Source of the DNA: Levilactobacillus fuyuanensis
Lineage (GTDB): Bacteria > Bacillota > Bacilli > Lactobacillales > Lactobacillaceae
Assembly (NCBI RefSeq): GCF_003946395.1
Contig: NZ_RHNZ01000004.1
Coordinates: 62,001 to 126,000, forward strand
Reading direction: 5' to 3'
DNA length: 64,000 bases
Positions 16,900 through 25,146 of the stretch are shown piece after piece. How positions within the stretch are numbered: position 1 is the stretch's first letter; each line of letters starts with the position of its first letter. The translations under genes were made by a program, and so were the position numbers. Under the pieces are notes generated by a model. It saw nothing but the letters and a program-made list of their open reading frames with translations, did no database searches and had not been told where the DNA came from.

Positions 16900-18123
16900 T
16901 TAGCTCTGGTGGCGCCAACCGTGTAACAGATGTTGCCAGAAACTGCGGTTGTCCGTTTGCAGCATCAGTCGTTGATATTGACTGCCGATGTACCCGGCGA
17001 AGAGGGCAATAGCAGCTAGTAACACGACCAGTGAAATCGTCTGTTCCCAACCGTTGACCGTGCCATTAATGATTCGCATTGGCATGAAATATGACGAGAA
17101 GAAAGGCACGTACGAGAGAATTTTAACCAAGAGGGCGTCCATGTTATTTTGGAACGGGAAGGTGGCGAAGAAGCCAAACATGCCGAGCATGACGACCGGT
17201 TGCGCCGCCTTGGAGGCGTCCTCGGCCTTGGCCACGACCGCGCCACTGTATGCCGCGAGAATCGTGTAGATAATCACACCCAAGAACAGGTAGACCAGGT
17301 TGATACTCAGTAGGTTGTGAAGAACCGCATCAATTAGGCTTTGATACTGGGTGATCAATGGCTTCAGGGAAGCACTGTTCATGGCGAATTGGAACGCTGC
17401 CCAGCCACCTAAGAGGTAGATGACAATCTGGGTGAGGATGACCAGCAGAATCCCAGTGATTTTTCCGACAAAGTAGCTGGTGGCCGTGGTACTCGAGAAG
17501 ATGATTTCCATAATCTTAGTGCCCTTATCGGAAGCAATCTCCTGCGCGGCAATTGACGAGTAGGTAATTAGGATGATGTAGATCATCGTGACCAGAATCC
17601 AGAAGGAAATGGTCTTAGCCAAGTTGGCGGTACCGGCCTTTTTCTCGATGTGTTGCTGGAGAACCGGTGTCCGGGCCAACAAGCGTTGCTGTTTAGTCGT
17701 TAATTTCGCCTGCTGGTAATTGTGGGCTTGTTGATAGCGACTCAGAAAGTTCTGCGTTTGGGCCTTGAGCGCGCGACTCATCTGGCTACTGCCGTGGTAG
17801 TCGGCACGAATCTGTTGCTGATTATCACTGAGCAGCAGGTAGCCCGCCAGATGATTCTTGCCCATCGCAGACTTGGCCGCGCTGACCGTGGTGATTTTGG
17901 TATTGAGGCCGCTATCCTGTTGCTTGATGTAGTCACGGCGCAGGGGTTGTGACGTGCTAATGATGGCGACTTGTTTACTACTGGAGGCGCTGTTGGCACT
18001 CAGGTAGCTGATCCCAATCGTCAGACCAATCATCAGGAAGGGTCCGAGCACCATGAACAGGAAGCTCCAGGACTTGATTTGACGAAGGTAGGTTTCAAAG
18101 GTGACGACCCAAGTCTTACGCAT
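16900..18123 (-). CDS. ABC-2 type transporter permease (NatB-like)
   Basis: Membrane subunit of an ABC exporter, 407 residues. One membrane segment near the N-terminus (FLFMVLGPFLMIGLTIGISYL) is followed by a large extracytoplasmic region (about residues 45-170), then five or six further segments. This is the layout of NatB and related ABC-2 permeases, some of which export sodium, drugs or bacteriocins. The start is ATG 18123 or an in-frame GTG at 18132. It overlaps the ATPase gene by eight bases, so the pair is one operon. The transported substrate is unknown. Confidence 0.88.
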   Translation of the reverse strand: MRKTWVVTFETYLRQIKSWSFLFMVLGPFLMIGLTIGISYLSANSASSSKQVAIISTSQPLRRDYIKQQDSGLNTKITTVSAAKSAMGKNHLAGYLLLSDNQQQIRADYHGSSQMSRALKAQTQNFLSRYQQAHNYQQAKLTTKQQRLLARTPVLQQHIEKKAGTANLAKTISFWILVTMIYIILITYSSIAAQEIASDKGTKIMEIIFSSTTATSYFVGKITGILLVILTQIVIYLLGGWAAFQFAMNSASLKPLITQYQSLIDAVLHNLLSINLVYLFLGVIIYTILAAYSGAVVAKAEDASKAAQPVVMLGMFGFFATFPFQNNMDALLVKILSYVPFFSSYFMPMRIINGTVNGWEQTISLVVLLAAIALFAGYIGSQYQRLMLQTDNRSFWQHLLHGWRHQS

Positions 18124-19012
18124 GGTCTTCACCTACCTTCATCCGGAAAATCTCATCGAGGGTTGGCGGCTGCTGACTGAATTCCTCGATGTAGTGCCCC
18201 TGGGTGAGCTCCGCAAAAATGTCGGGGCCCACGGCTGGATCAGTCAAATGCAAGAGGTACTGTCCGGGTTGCCGTGTCTCCACGTCAGCCACCCCGGGCA
18301 GTGTGGTGAGCCGCGTCGCCGACCAGTCCGTCGTGACGTAAAGTTCGGTCTTGCCGAATTGGGAACGGACTTCGTTGAGCGTCCCGTTTAGCACCATTTC
18401 GCCTTTTCTTAACATGACCAGGTGGTCGCACAGGGCCGAAACGTTTTCCATGTCATGGCTGGAAAAGATAATGGCGGCCCCGTCGTCACGGGCGTTTAAT
18501 ATCGCCTGCTTCAGTAAGTCGGCGTTAACGGGGTCGAGACCACTGAAGGGTTCGTCTAAGATTAACAACTTGGGGTGGTGGATCAGGGTACAGATCAACT
18601 GAACCTTCTGCTGATTACCTTTGGACAGATCATTGATCCGGCTCTTGCGAGTGCCTTTAACGGCAAAGCGACCCAGCCAGTCATCGATGCGTGGGCGGAT
18701 ATCCTTGGCTGACTTATTCTTGAGTCGGGCGAGGTAAACGATCTGTTGTTCAATGGTCAGTTTGGTCATTAAGCTTCGTTCTTCAGGCAGGTAGCCAATC
18801 GTATCGAAGTCGTCGGACGACAGGGGGTGGCTCTGCCAGGTGATGGTGCCATCGTATTTAATAAAGTTTAGGATACTGTGAAAAGTCGTGGACTTACCCG
18901 CACCGTTCTGGCCGATCAATCCTAAGATCTGGCCATTGGGTACGTCAAAGCTCACGTCGGTTAGGGCTTTCACGGTGTCGAATTGCTTGCTGATGTGTTG
19001 AATGCTTAGCAT
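18116..19012 (-). CDS. ABC transporter ATP-binding protein (NatA-like)
   Basis: ATPase of 298 residues that powers the permease at 16900. Walker A is GQNGAGKST (about residues 34-42), the signature is the NatA-type variant LSKGNQQKVQLI, Walker B is LLILDEPFSGLDP, and the H-loop is IIFSSHDMENV. The C-terminal 80 residues are the accessory domain found in NatA-type exporters. GAGGAG lies before the ATG. Upstream are a good promoter, a palindrome and one copy of the structured repeat. Confidence 0.92.
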   Translation of the reverse strand: MLSIQHISKQFDTVKALTDVSFDVPNGQILGLIGQNGAGKSTTFHSILNFIKYDGTITWQSHPLSSDDFDTIGYLPEERSLMTKLTIEQQIVYLARLKNKSAKDIRPRIDDWLGRFAVKGTRKSRINDLSKGNQQKVQLICTLIHHPKLLILDEPFSGLDPVNADLLKQAILNARDDGAAIIFSSHDMENVSALCDHLVMLRKGEMVLNGTLNEVRSQFGKTELYVTTDWSATRLTTLPGVADVETRQPGQYLLHLTDPAVGPDIFAELTQGHYIEEFSQQPPTLDEIFRMKVGEDHA

Positions 19013-19044
19013 GCACAGTTCTCCTCTTCAAAGTTAATACTCAC

Positions 19045-19074
19045 ATTATACGCGAACCCCCGCCCGCAAGCCAA
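19045..19074 (-). promoter_or_regulatory. Promoter of the NatA/NatB-like ABC operon
   Basis: On the minus strand -35 TTGGCT (19069-19074) and a perfect -10 TATAAT (19045-19050) are separated by 18 bases, 33 bases before the ATPase start. Confidence 0.7.
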
Positions 19075-19090
19075 AATGTATGCTTACATT
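19075..19090. promoter_or_regulatory. Candidate operator next to the ABC promoter
   Basis: AATGTA-TGCT-TACATT is an inverted repeat with 6-base arms abutting the -35 box. GntR-family regulators of the YtrA type often control NatAB-like ABC genes through sites of this shape, but no such regulator lies in the window. Confidence 0.4.
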
Positions 19091-19094
19091 AATT

Positions 19095-19285
19095 GCGCCT
19101 TACCGGGCCGATGAAAATGGGCCGTGCCGCTGAGGGCGGACGCCCGGAGCCGAAGGGCGGTCTCCGGGTTTGCTTTGAACCTCTGAAAGACGAGTTTCAA
19201 AGACACCAATTCTCTAAGCGGCATAGACCGCCACTAAGAGAACTCCCACAGCTGAGCCCATTTTCACCGGCCCTCACGGCTCACA
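19095..19285 (-). repeat. Structured intergenic repeat, subfamily 1, copy A
   Basis: About 191 nt. Read on the minus strand from TGTGAGCCGTGAGGG to CCGGTAAGGCGC. The outer stem pairs GCCGGTGAAAATGGGC with GCCCATTTTCATCGGC. Inside are three hairpins: one at 19210-19242 with CTTAG on both sides, one with CTTTGAAAC / GTTCAAAG, and one with CCCGGAG / CTCCGGG. It lies directly upstream of the promoter region of the ABC operon, in the same direction. A 70-codon frame on the plus strand has no ribosome site and is rejected. Confidence 0.85.
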
Positions 19286-19435
19286 TGGATGTAAGCGACT
19301 AATTGGTTTGCTGACTTGGAATGGACTTGGTTAGAATATTTTCGGAATGATTTTAATGGAATATATAGGGGGGTGATTAGCCGATTTATGGCAGTCAGGA
19401 TAGATGTGACGCTTATAAAAGTAGAAAATCGTTTG

Positions 19436-19632
19436 CTTAGCCGAAGGAGGCCAGGGATGTAGCCAGCCGTGTCGACGCTGTTAGGCCGGGCGATTGGTTC
19501 TTCCCGGTCTTACAACGTGGGACGTGTTTGGAAACTCGCAGGATTTTTGCGAGGTTTCAAACCGAACCGGAAGCCAGAACTTTGGCTGCAGGTGGTCCCC
19601 ACAGCAGGCGGAATCCCTGGCAACCGTAGGCG
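19436..19632 (+). repeat. Structured intergenic repeat, subfamily 2, copy E1
   Basis: About 197 nt, read on the plus strand from CTTAGCCG to CCGTAGGCG. The outer stem pairs CCAGGGAT with ATCCCTGG. Three inner hairpins follow the same order as in subfamily 1: GTTAGGCCGGG / CCCGGTCTTAC, then GTTTGGAAACTCGC / GCGAGGTTTCAAAC, then AAGCC / GGCT. It is about 80% identical by eye to the copy at 60179-60370. It lies between the ABC operon promoter region and the 3' end of the permease gene, outside any gene. Confidence 0.85.
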
Positions 19633-19687
19633 GAAAGGTTGACATTATCTAGTTTACAACCAAATCCTGATCATCAAAAATTGGGAA

Positions 19688-19735
19688 CAAAAATAGCCGG
19701 CAATCAGGGCAAAGGGCCCCGGTTACTGGCTACAG
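19688..19735 (-). terminator. Terminator of the purine permease gene
   Basis: On the minus strand TAGCC...GGCTA forms the base of an imperfect stem with a GC-rich top (GGGGCCC), followed by TTTTTGTT. It starts about 20 bases after the permease stop. Confidence 0.75.
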
Positions 19736-19755
19736 AGACAGACAACGTGGAGCTG

Positions 19756-21132
19756 TTAGTTATGATCTTGCGGCTGGACAGTCGTGTTGACCTGTGCCTG
19801 GGCTGGTGCTACCGCCCGGTGTGGCCGCATGTTGAACACAATATTTAAGATGACCGCGGAGAAACTGCCAATGACGACCCCGTTGTTCATGATGATCTGA
19901 AGCGATTGGGGCATGGCCTGGAAAATCTGGGGATAGACGGTGACGCCTAAGCCCAAGCCAATGGAGATGGCGGAGACCAACAAGTTGTTGTTATCCTTGA
20001 AGTCAACCTGTTGCAGCATCCGAATGCCTTGTACCCCAACCATCCCGAACATGACGATCATTGCGCCACCGAGGACGGCATCGGGGATGACCGTGGCGAG
20101 GGCGCCAATCTTAGGTAGTAAGCCTAGCAGCATGAGAAACAATGCCGAGAAGTAAAGCGGCTTACGGGTCTTGACACCAGATAATTGCACGACCCCCACG
20201 TTTTCAGAAAAAGTGGAGTAGGGGAAGGTGTTGAAGAGGCCACCGAGAATCACGGCGATACCTTCAGCGCGGTAGCCGCGTTTCAAGTCCTTTTCGCCAA
20301 TCTTACGGCCGGTGATCTCACCGAGGGCGAAGAAGACCCCGGTCGATTCGACCATCGTGGTCAGCGACACCAGAATCATCGTCAGAATGGAAGACCATTC
20401 GAACTTGGGTGTGCCGAAGTAGAAGAATTGTGGTAGATGGAACCAACTGGCTTGACCCACGGCCTTCAGGGAAACCATACCCATGGCGGCCGCGATGAAG
20501 GTTCCAATCAGGATACCAGCCAGAATAGCCAGTGACTTGAGAAATCCCTTGGCAAAGGCGTTGAGTCCTAAAATGATGCCCATCGTCAGAAAGCCGACCA
20601 GTAACATCTTGGGATCACCGAAGTTCTTCGCCGTGGCGTCCCCACCACCGAGATCTTGAAAGCCCACGGGAATCAGTGTAAAGCCGATAATCGTGATGAG
20701 TGAGCCGGTCACAACGGGTGGAAAGAAGTTCTTAATCTTCGAGAACCACCCGGCGCTGAGAAAGATGAAGATACCGGCACTAATAATGGCCCCGTACATC
20801 ACGCCCACGCCGTATTGATTACCGATGGCGCTCAGTGGCGTCACGGCTTGGACCGCACAGCCGAGGACGACGGGCAGGCCGATTCCAGTCAGCGGTGTTC
20901 GTTTGAGCTGTAAGAGGGTTGCAACCCCACACATGAAGATATCCGCACTGATTAAGTAGGCCATTTGCATGGCGTTAAAATGAAGCGCGCCCCCGATCAG
21001 TAAGGGAACGATGACGTCACCGGAATACATGGCTAATAAATGCTGAAAACCAAGAATGGCCGCGCGCCACATGGGTAAGGCGGACCCTTTTTCTGATGAC
21101 GAGACTGGTGTTGCGGACTTAGTGGACTGCAA
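19756..21132 (-). CDS. Xanthine/uracil permease, NCS2 family
   Basis: Purine or pyrimidine importer of 458 residues with about 12-14 membrane segments. The start is taken as a TTG at 21132, because AAGGAGGAA ends eight bases before it; the longer frame begins inside the riboswitch terminator and cannot be right. Family marks include the IFMCGVATLLQ region and the conserved FGMVGVQGIRML near the end. A guanine-class riboswitch upstream supports xanthine or guanine as substrate over uracil. It is a single-gene unit ending at its own terminator. Confidence 0.92.
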   Translation of the reverse strand: MQSTKSATPVSSSEKGSALPMWRAAILGFQHLLAMYSGDVIVPLLIGGALHFNAMQMAYLISADIFMCGVATLLQLKRTPLTGIGLPVVLGCAVQAVTPLSAIGNQYGVGVMYGAIISAGIFIFLSAGWFSKIKNFFPPVVTGSLITIIGFTLIPVGFQDLGGGDATAKNFGDPKMLLVGFLTMGIILGLNAFAKGFLKSLAILAGILIGTFIAAAMGMVSLKAVGQASWFHLPQFFYFGTPKFEWSSILTMILVSLTTMVESTGVFFALGEITGRKIGEKDLKRGYRAEGIAVILGGLFNTFPYSTFSENVGVVQLSGVKTRKPLYFSALFLMLLGLLPKIGALATVIPDAVLGGAMIVMFGMVGVQGIRMLQQVDFKDNNNLLVSAISIGLGLGVTVYPQIFQAMPQSLQIIMNNGVVIGSFSAVILNIVFNMRPHRAVAPAQAQVNTTVQPQDHN

Positions 21133-21186
21133 GAAAAGTTCCTCCTTCTCGTGATGTCCATACGCCGCCAAGGTTGGTGAAAACAA

Positions 21187-21265
21187 AAAGCTCCCTTTGC
21201 AAAAAGGGGGCTTACTGAAAACTCTACCGACGAACTCTTTTCATCGGCAAAAAGAGTTTCGTCCT
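21187..21265 (-). promoter_or_regulatory. Expression platform of the purine riboswitch, with terminator
   Basis: Between aptamer and permease two hairpins are seen on the minus strand. The distal one (21187-21216) has AAGC-CCCTTT / AAAGGG-GCTT arms followed by TTTTTGTTTT, a terminator. The proximal one (21221-21265) pairs GACGAAACTCTTTT with AAAAGAGTTCGTC. Alternative pairing between the aptamer 3' side and these arms would let purine binding end transcription, as in known guanine switches. Confidence 0.8.
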
Positions 21266-21271
21266 CAATTT

Positions 21272-21337
21272 GCTTATAGTCCAGAGTTTACGGCTCTGGG
21301 TAGAAACTCGCCAACCTTATCTTGGCATTATATAGGC
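21272..21337 (-). ncRNA. Purine riboswitch aptamer, guanine class
   Basis: On the minus strand the conserved core is complete: TATAATGCC, GATAAGG, GTTTCTACC, CCGTAAA and GACTAT, in this order with two loop-forming stems (GCCAA/TTGGC and CCAGAG/CTCTGG). The C in the last element marks the guanine/hypoxanthine/xanthine class, as adenine switches have T there. It controls the NCS2 permease. Confidence 0.95.
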
Positions 21338-21414
21338 AATCACTTTATTTTTTTAATGGAATGTTGATAACTTTACCACGTGAAAATGAAAAAAACAACA
21401 CCCGGTAGACTTTT

Positions 21415-21564
21415 CTAATGCCGATGCCATAGTTTCTTGAAAAGCCCGCCAAACCACTCTAACAGCGGACCCCAGTCGGCCATGCCACCGGAATTACTAT
21501 ATTTCTTGGGATGGACGACCACACCAGGGCGGTAGGGTTTAGCGCTTTCATCTTTTTTTGGCAT
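21415..21564 (-). CDS. Small basic protein of 49 residues, unknown function
   Basis: The frame starts MPKKDESAKPYRPGVVVHPK and ends LLEWFGGLFKKLWHRH: a lysine- and proline-rich N-terminus, a Gly/Ser turn, and an amphipathic aromatic C-terminal helix that could touch membranes. AGGAGAGG lies about 12 bases before the ATG. It is divergent from the asparaginase gene. Codon use looks coding. No family is recognised. Confidence 0.65.
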   Translation of the reverse strand: MPKKDESAKPYRPGVVVHPKKYSNSGGMADWGPLLEWFGGLFKKLWHRH

Positions 21565-21658
21565 ATTTCCACACATCCTCTCCTAATTCTAACTAAATTC
21601 TACAGCAAATAAGGTACAATGTGGGAAAGAAAATTTTTTGAGAAAGAAGTTGACAGTT

Positions 21659-22633
21659 GTGAAGAAAATTTTAGCCATCCATACGGGCGGGACGATTTCG
21701 ATGTCCCAGAATGAAAAGGGTGAGGTTGTTCCCAACGCTCAGAATCCAATTGCCCAGCAAGAAACCATTATGGAAGGACGCGTTGAGCTGATTACCGACG
21801 AACTCTTCAACCTGCCGTCCCCCCATGTGACCCCGGTTGAAATGTTGAAGATCAAGGAGCGCATCAATCAGGGCGAAAAGGAGGGTATCGACGGCGTGGT
21901 TATCACCCACGGGACCGACACCCTTGAAGAAACAGCCTATTTCCTCGACCTGACCCTGCCCAGCACCATTCCCGTAGTCGTGACAGGGGCTATGCGCTCC
22001 TCTAACGAAGTTGGGTCCGATGGCTTGTATAACTTTCAGACAGCTATTGAAGTAGCCGCAGACGACGCCTCACGTGGCAATGGGGTCATGGTCGTGATGA
22101 ACGATGAGATTCACACGGCACGATACGTGACTAAGACACATACCACGAACGTTGCCACGTTCCGCACGCCCACGTTTGGTCCTATCGGTCTGGTTGCTAA
22201 GGGGCAGCCAATCTACTTCCAGCAGCTGATTCGCGAAGATACCTGCGACATCGACCACGTGGTGGACCACGTCTACTTACTAAAGGCTTACGCGGGGATG
22301 GACGCCAGCTTGTTTGACGCCCTGAACAGTGACCAGACGGCCGGAATCGTTATCGAAGGTCTAGGGGCTGGGAATTTACCGCCAGTTACCTTACCAGCCA
22401 TTCAACGGCTCTTAGACCGGCATATCCCGTTAGTCTTGGTCTCACGGTGTTATAATGGCGTTGCCGAGGACATTTACGACTATCAGGGTGGCGGGATCGA
22501 GCTCCGTAAGATGGGCTTGATGCTCTGCCAAGGTTTGAACGGGCAAAAGGCCCGGATCAAGCTGTTAGTTGGCCTCAGCGCGGGCCTACAGGGTGACCGT
22601 CTCGCGGAGTATCTGAGTACTGCTGTATCTTAA
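21659..22633 (+). CDS. L-asparaginase, type I (cytoplasmic)
   Basis: Hydrolyses L-asparagine to aspartate and ammonia; 324 residues without a signal peptide. The first catalytic threonine is in IHTGGTIS (residues 7-14) and the second in THGTDTLEET, the two signatures of the family. The GTG at 21659 is preferred to an upstream TTG because the protein then begins MKKILAIHTGGT, with AAAGAAG at proper distance. A -10 box TACAAT is at 21615-21620. It is followed by 125 bases before the next operon. Confidence 0.92.
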   Translation: MKKILAIHTGGTISMSQNEKGEVVPNAQNPIAQQETIMEGRVELITDELFNLPSPHVTPVEMLKIKERINQGEKEGIDGVVITHGTDTLEETAYFLDLTLPSTIPVVVTGAMRSSNEVGSDGLYNFQTAIEVAADDASRGNGVMVVMNDEIHTARYVTKTHTTNVATFRTPTFGPIGLVAKGQPIYFQQLIREDTCDIDHVVDHVYLLKAYAGMDASLFDALNSDQTAGIVIEGLGAGNLPPVTLPAIQRLLDRHIPLVLVSRCYNGVAEDIYDYQGGGIELRKMGLMLCQGLNGQKARIKLLVGLSAGLQGDRLAEYLSTAVS

Positions 22634-22758
22634 ACGAAATTTAGCGGCGGCTCACGAGCTATTTTCAGTCAGATATGATAAGATTTTCAGAACAGTAGAA
22701 ATAAGCCTGGCCTGTGTTTCAACAGCCAGGTTAAAGAACCATAAAAAAGGGGGTCGTC

Positions 22759-23925
22759 ATGTTGAATTCGATTATGAATGATTTAAACCGGGCGTTGGCT
22801 CAGCATATATTGGTTAACGTGTATCAAACCAACCAAGAAGTCGTGTACACCGGCTACGTGACGACGGTCAGCGATACCGGTATTATTCTCGCCACGTTTG
22901 ATGATTTCGGATTGCCGGATGGCGCCGTGTTCCTTGCGGTCGATGTCATTGATGAAGTTGAGTTTTCAAGCGATGATTTGGACAACATGGCTTTTCGGAT
23001 TCAGACGGCTCAAGAGGAGCAGTTTATCCAAGCCGGTGGCCTGACCATGAACTTTGACGGTCAGCGCGACTTGCGCCGGCAGGTCTTGAGTCATGCGTGG
23101 GTCGACCATCTCGTTGTGATGATGGTCGTCAAGGGTGACGAGCACTTCTATGAAGGCCTGGTCACCAGCGTGGTGGCGGATCAAGTGACCATCCAACTTT
23201 TGAATAAATTTGATTATACGGATCAACCGGTCTTTACGTTGAATCCATCTGAACTTGAAGTCATTGAATTTCAAGGCAAAGAGTTAACGTTGCAAGGGAT
23301 TGCGGCGCCACACCTGCGGAAGTTATCGCACGTGGCACCGAATGAGGTGACCGATGCTAAGGCTATTCCGGAAACGCTACGGAAGTTGGTCGGGCAGGAG
23401 TCATTGGTTGCCCTGGTGCCAGCACACGACAAGGAGCTCTTCTTTGTCGGCCGGATCAACGCAGTCACGGAAAATGCTGTGATTATGAACCTGATCGATA
23501 TGACCGGGCAATTCGGTGGGTATACCGTGATGCGACTGACCGAGTTACATGCGGTCGTCATCGAATCCGATTACTTGCAGACGATGCGGTTGTTCTCGCT
23601 CTTAAATAAAGCGCGTCAGCATCAGATCCAACCGGTCTTAAACGACGAGCGGTTGTTCGATCCGACCGTTGACCAGTTCAGCGCACGGTTGACCCAAGCG
23701 GCAGCCTTTCGCACCATTATTCGGTTGAAGATGCACGACACCACTGGCTTGTTGGGATATCCCAGCCAGGTCGGCGGCGAACGGTTTATCTTCCATGAAG
23801 TCGAGGATAATCAACTGGATCAGGTCGGCAAGGTCTATCGTATCAGTGATGTTGATGAAATCGCCTTTGGGTATTTGGACGCCTACCTGGTAGAGCGTCA
23901 GTTGCGCGTGGAAGGCGACCTGTAA
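22759..23925 (+). CDS. Protein with four repeated beta-rich modules, unknown function
   Basis: A 388-residue cytoplasmic protein that I do not recognise. It can be divided into four modules of about 65 residues (near residues 15-80, 115-175, 220-290 and 320-385). Each has an alternating hydrophobic pattern, a Gly turn (YTGYVTTVSDTGIIL, YEGLVTSVVADQVTI, FVGRINAVTENAVIM, LLGYPSQVGGERFIF) and ends with a D-hydrophobic-E-V/I-x-F strand. This resembles tandem Sm-like or SH3-like barrels, which would suit RNA or protein binding, but that is inference. AAGGGGG precedes the ATG. It is the first gene of a four-gene operon with a zinc ribbon and a macrodomain. Confidence 0.75.
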   Translation: MLNSIMNDLNRALAQHILVNVYQTNQEVVYTGYVTTVSDTGIILATFDDFGLPDGAVFLAVDVIDEVEFSSDDLDNMAFRIQTAQEEQFIQAGGLTMNFDGQRDLRRQVLSHAWVDHLVVMMVVKGDEHFYEGLVTSVVADQVTIQLLNKFDYTDQPVFTLNPSELEVIEFQGKELTLQGIAAPHLRKLSHVAPNEVTDAKAIPETLRKLVGQESLVALVPAHDKELFFVGRINAVTENAVIMNLIDMTGQFGGYTVMRLTELHAVVIESDYLQTMRLFSLLNKARQHQIQPVLNDERLFDPTVDQFSARLTQAAAFRTIIRLKMHDTTGLLGYPSQVGGERFIFHEVEDNQLDQVGKVYRISDVDEIAFGYLDAYLVERQLRVEGDL

Positions 23926-23937
23926 GGAGTTGTGACC

Positions 23938-24267
23938 ATGAAAGCCAAGAAGATGCCGCGCTGGCTCCGCGATACGTTATCGGTGGTCGGTGCCATGTCG
24001 GTACTGTTGATCGCTTATAATTTGTTCGTTGCCAAACAGCCCGACTGGGGAATCGTGCCGGTGCAGATTGCGTTGGCCCTGATTGCAGTCGGGGCGTGGA
24101 GTTTCTTGAGCTATCGTAGTCGTGCCAAACGTCAACTGGCCGCGAAGCAGGCGGCCGAAGCGGCGCAACGGCGCGCAGAGGAACAACAGCAGGCGGCTGC
24201 CCGTGAGGCTGATCATGCGGTGGTTCGCCGCCAGAAAAATCAGCAGCATCGACAGCAACCAAAGTAG
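23938..24267 (+). CDS. Membrane protein with Ala/Gln/Arg-rich coiled-coil tail
   Basis: A 109-residue protein. AAGGAG at 23924-23929 supports the ATG at 23938. Two hydrophobic segments (VVGAMSVLLIAYNLFV and VPVQIALALIAVGAWSFL) are followed by about 45 residues of Ala/Gln/Arg/Glu (AAKQAAEAAQRRAEEQQQAA), likely a cytoplasmic coiled coil. It starts 12 bases after the modular protein and ends 11 bases before the zinc-ribbon gene. Function unknown. Confidence 0.75.
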   Translation: MKAKKMPRWLRDTLSVVGAMSVLLIAYNLFVAKQPDWGIVPVQIALALIAVGAWSFLSYRSRAKRQLAAKQAAEAAQRRAEEQQQAAAREADHAVVRRQKNQQHRQQPK

Positions 24268-24278
24268 GAGGCGGAATC

Positions 24279-24533
24279 ATGGCTGAAGACTTGAAATTTT
24301 GTCCCCACTGTGGTGCCGCGGTGACGGCTGCGGACGATGAATGTCCGCACTGTCACACGGATCTGCGGCCGTTTCGGCCGACACCTAAGGCCACAGCGAA
24401 CAGTCAAAAGTTGAATCTATCGGCGCTATATGCTAATCCCTATCGAGAAGGTATGAAGCGGCTGAAAGCACGTGATCAAAGCAGTCAGGCACCCGCCAAG
24501 AAGCGGTGGCACTGGCCGTGGTCAAAGGAGTAA
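24279..24533 (+). CDS. Small zinc-ribbon protein
   Basis: An 84-residue soluble protein. Residues 8-27 form a zinc ribbon with two CxxC knuckles (CPHCGA and CPHCHT) spaced by about 13 residues. The rest is basic and low in complexity, ending [17 protein letters not shown] precedes the ATG. Such proteins often dock to partners in the same operon. It is separated by only four bases from the macrodomain gene. Confidence 0.8.
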   Translation: MAEDLKFCPHCGAAVTAADDECPHCHTDLRPFRPTPKATANSQKLNLSALYANPYREGMKRLKARDQSSQAPAKKRWHWPWSKE

Positions 24534-24537
24534 TCAG

Positions 24538-25050
24538 ATGGCAGAGTTTACGGTAATTCATGGCGATATTACGGAGAGTCACGTGGACGCCATCGTTAAT
24601 GCGGCAAATACCACGCTGCTAGGCGGTGGTGGCGTTGATGGGGCAATCCATCGTGCGGCTGGACCAGAGCTCTTCCGGGCGTGTGTGCCCTTTAACGGTT
24701 GCCCGACCGGTGAGGCACGAATCACTCCGGGATTTAAGCTCCCGGCAACGTGGGTGATTCATACGCCGGGGCCGGTCTGGCACGGCGGTGATCAGCACGA
24801 AGCGGAGCTGTTGGCGGCGTGTTATCGCAACAGTCTCGCTCTGGCTGGGCAACACGATTGTCAGACGGTGGATTTTCCGTCAATCAGTACGGGCGTTTAC
24901 GGCTATCCGTTGGAAGAAGCGGCGGCCGTAGCGACCCAGACGATTGCAACGGTACTTGCCCACACGACGAGTATTCAAACGGTGCGGCTGGTGGCATTTG
25001 ATGATAATACGGCCGCAGCCTATCGCACGGCTTGGGAACAAATTCAATAA
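24538..25050 (+). CDS. Macrodomain protein, predicted ADP-ribose hydrolase
   Basis: A single macrodomain of 170 residues ([20 protein letters not shown] is the first strand-helix unit). Conserved ADP-ribose contacts are visible: [22 protein letters not shown], and the ISTGVYGYP loop. MacroD-type enzymes with this pattern remove ADP-ribose from proteins or hydrolyse O-acetyl-ADP-ribose. AAAGGAG at 24525-24531 fixes the ATG at 24538, giving the usual length. It is the last gene of the operon starting at 22759; no ADP-ribosyltransferase or sirtuin is in the window. Confidence 0.92.
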   Translation: MAEFTVIHGDITESHVDAIVNAANTTLLGGGGVDGAIHRAAGPELFRACVPFNGCPTGEARITPGFKLPATWVIHTPGPVWHGGDQHEAELLAACYRNSLALAGQHDCQTVDFPSISTGVYGYPLEEAAAVATQTIATVLAHTTSIQTVRLVAFDDNTAAAYRTAWEQIQ

Positions 25051-25061
25051 GTTGATAAAAA

Positions 25062-25095
25062 GTGCTCCAAACCAACCAAAGTTGATTTGGAGCAC
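25062..25095 (+). terminator. Terminator of the macrodomain operon
   Basis: GTGCTCCAAA pairs with TTTGGAGCAC, with an inner AAC/GTT pairing, followed by TTATTGTG, 12 bases after the stop. Confidence 0.85.
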
Positions 25096-25146
25096 TTATT
25101 GTGATTATCTGAAAACAGTTTTTGTAAACCGGGCTGATTAAGTCAG

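Noticed and set aside
19093-19302. Plus-strand frame of 69 codons over repeat copy A
   Set aside because: The frame is not kept in the other copies of the repeat, while the paired structure is.
22705-22731. Hairpin CCTGGC/GCCAGG after the asparaginase gene as terminator
   Set aside because: The stem is short, with a long loop, and no T-run follows; it may be a weak attenuator but I do not call it.
23843-24280. Long minus-strand frame of 145 codons across the small membrane protein gene
   Set aside because: It mirrors the plus-strand operon, is Pro/Arg/Ala-rich as expected from antisense of an Ala/Gln-rich gene, and has no ribosome site.
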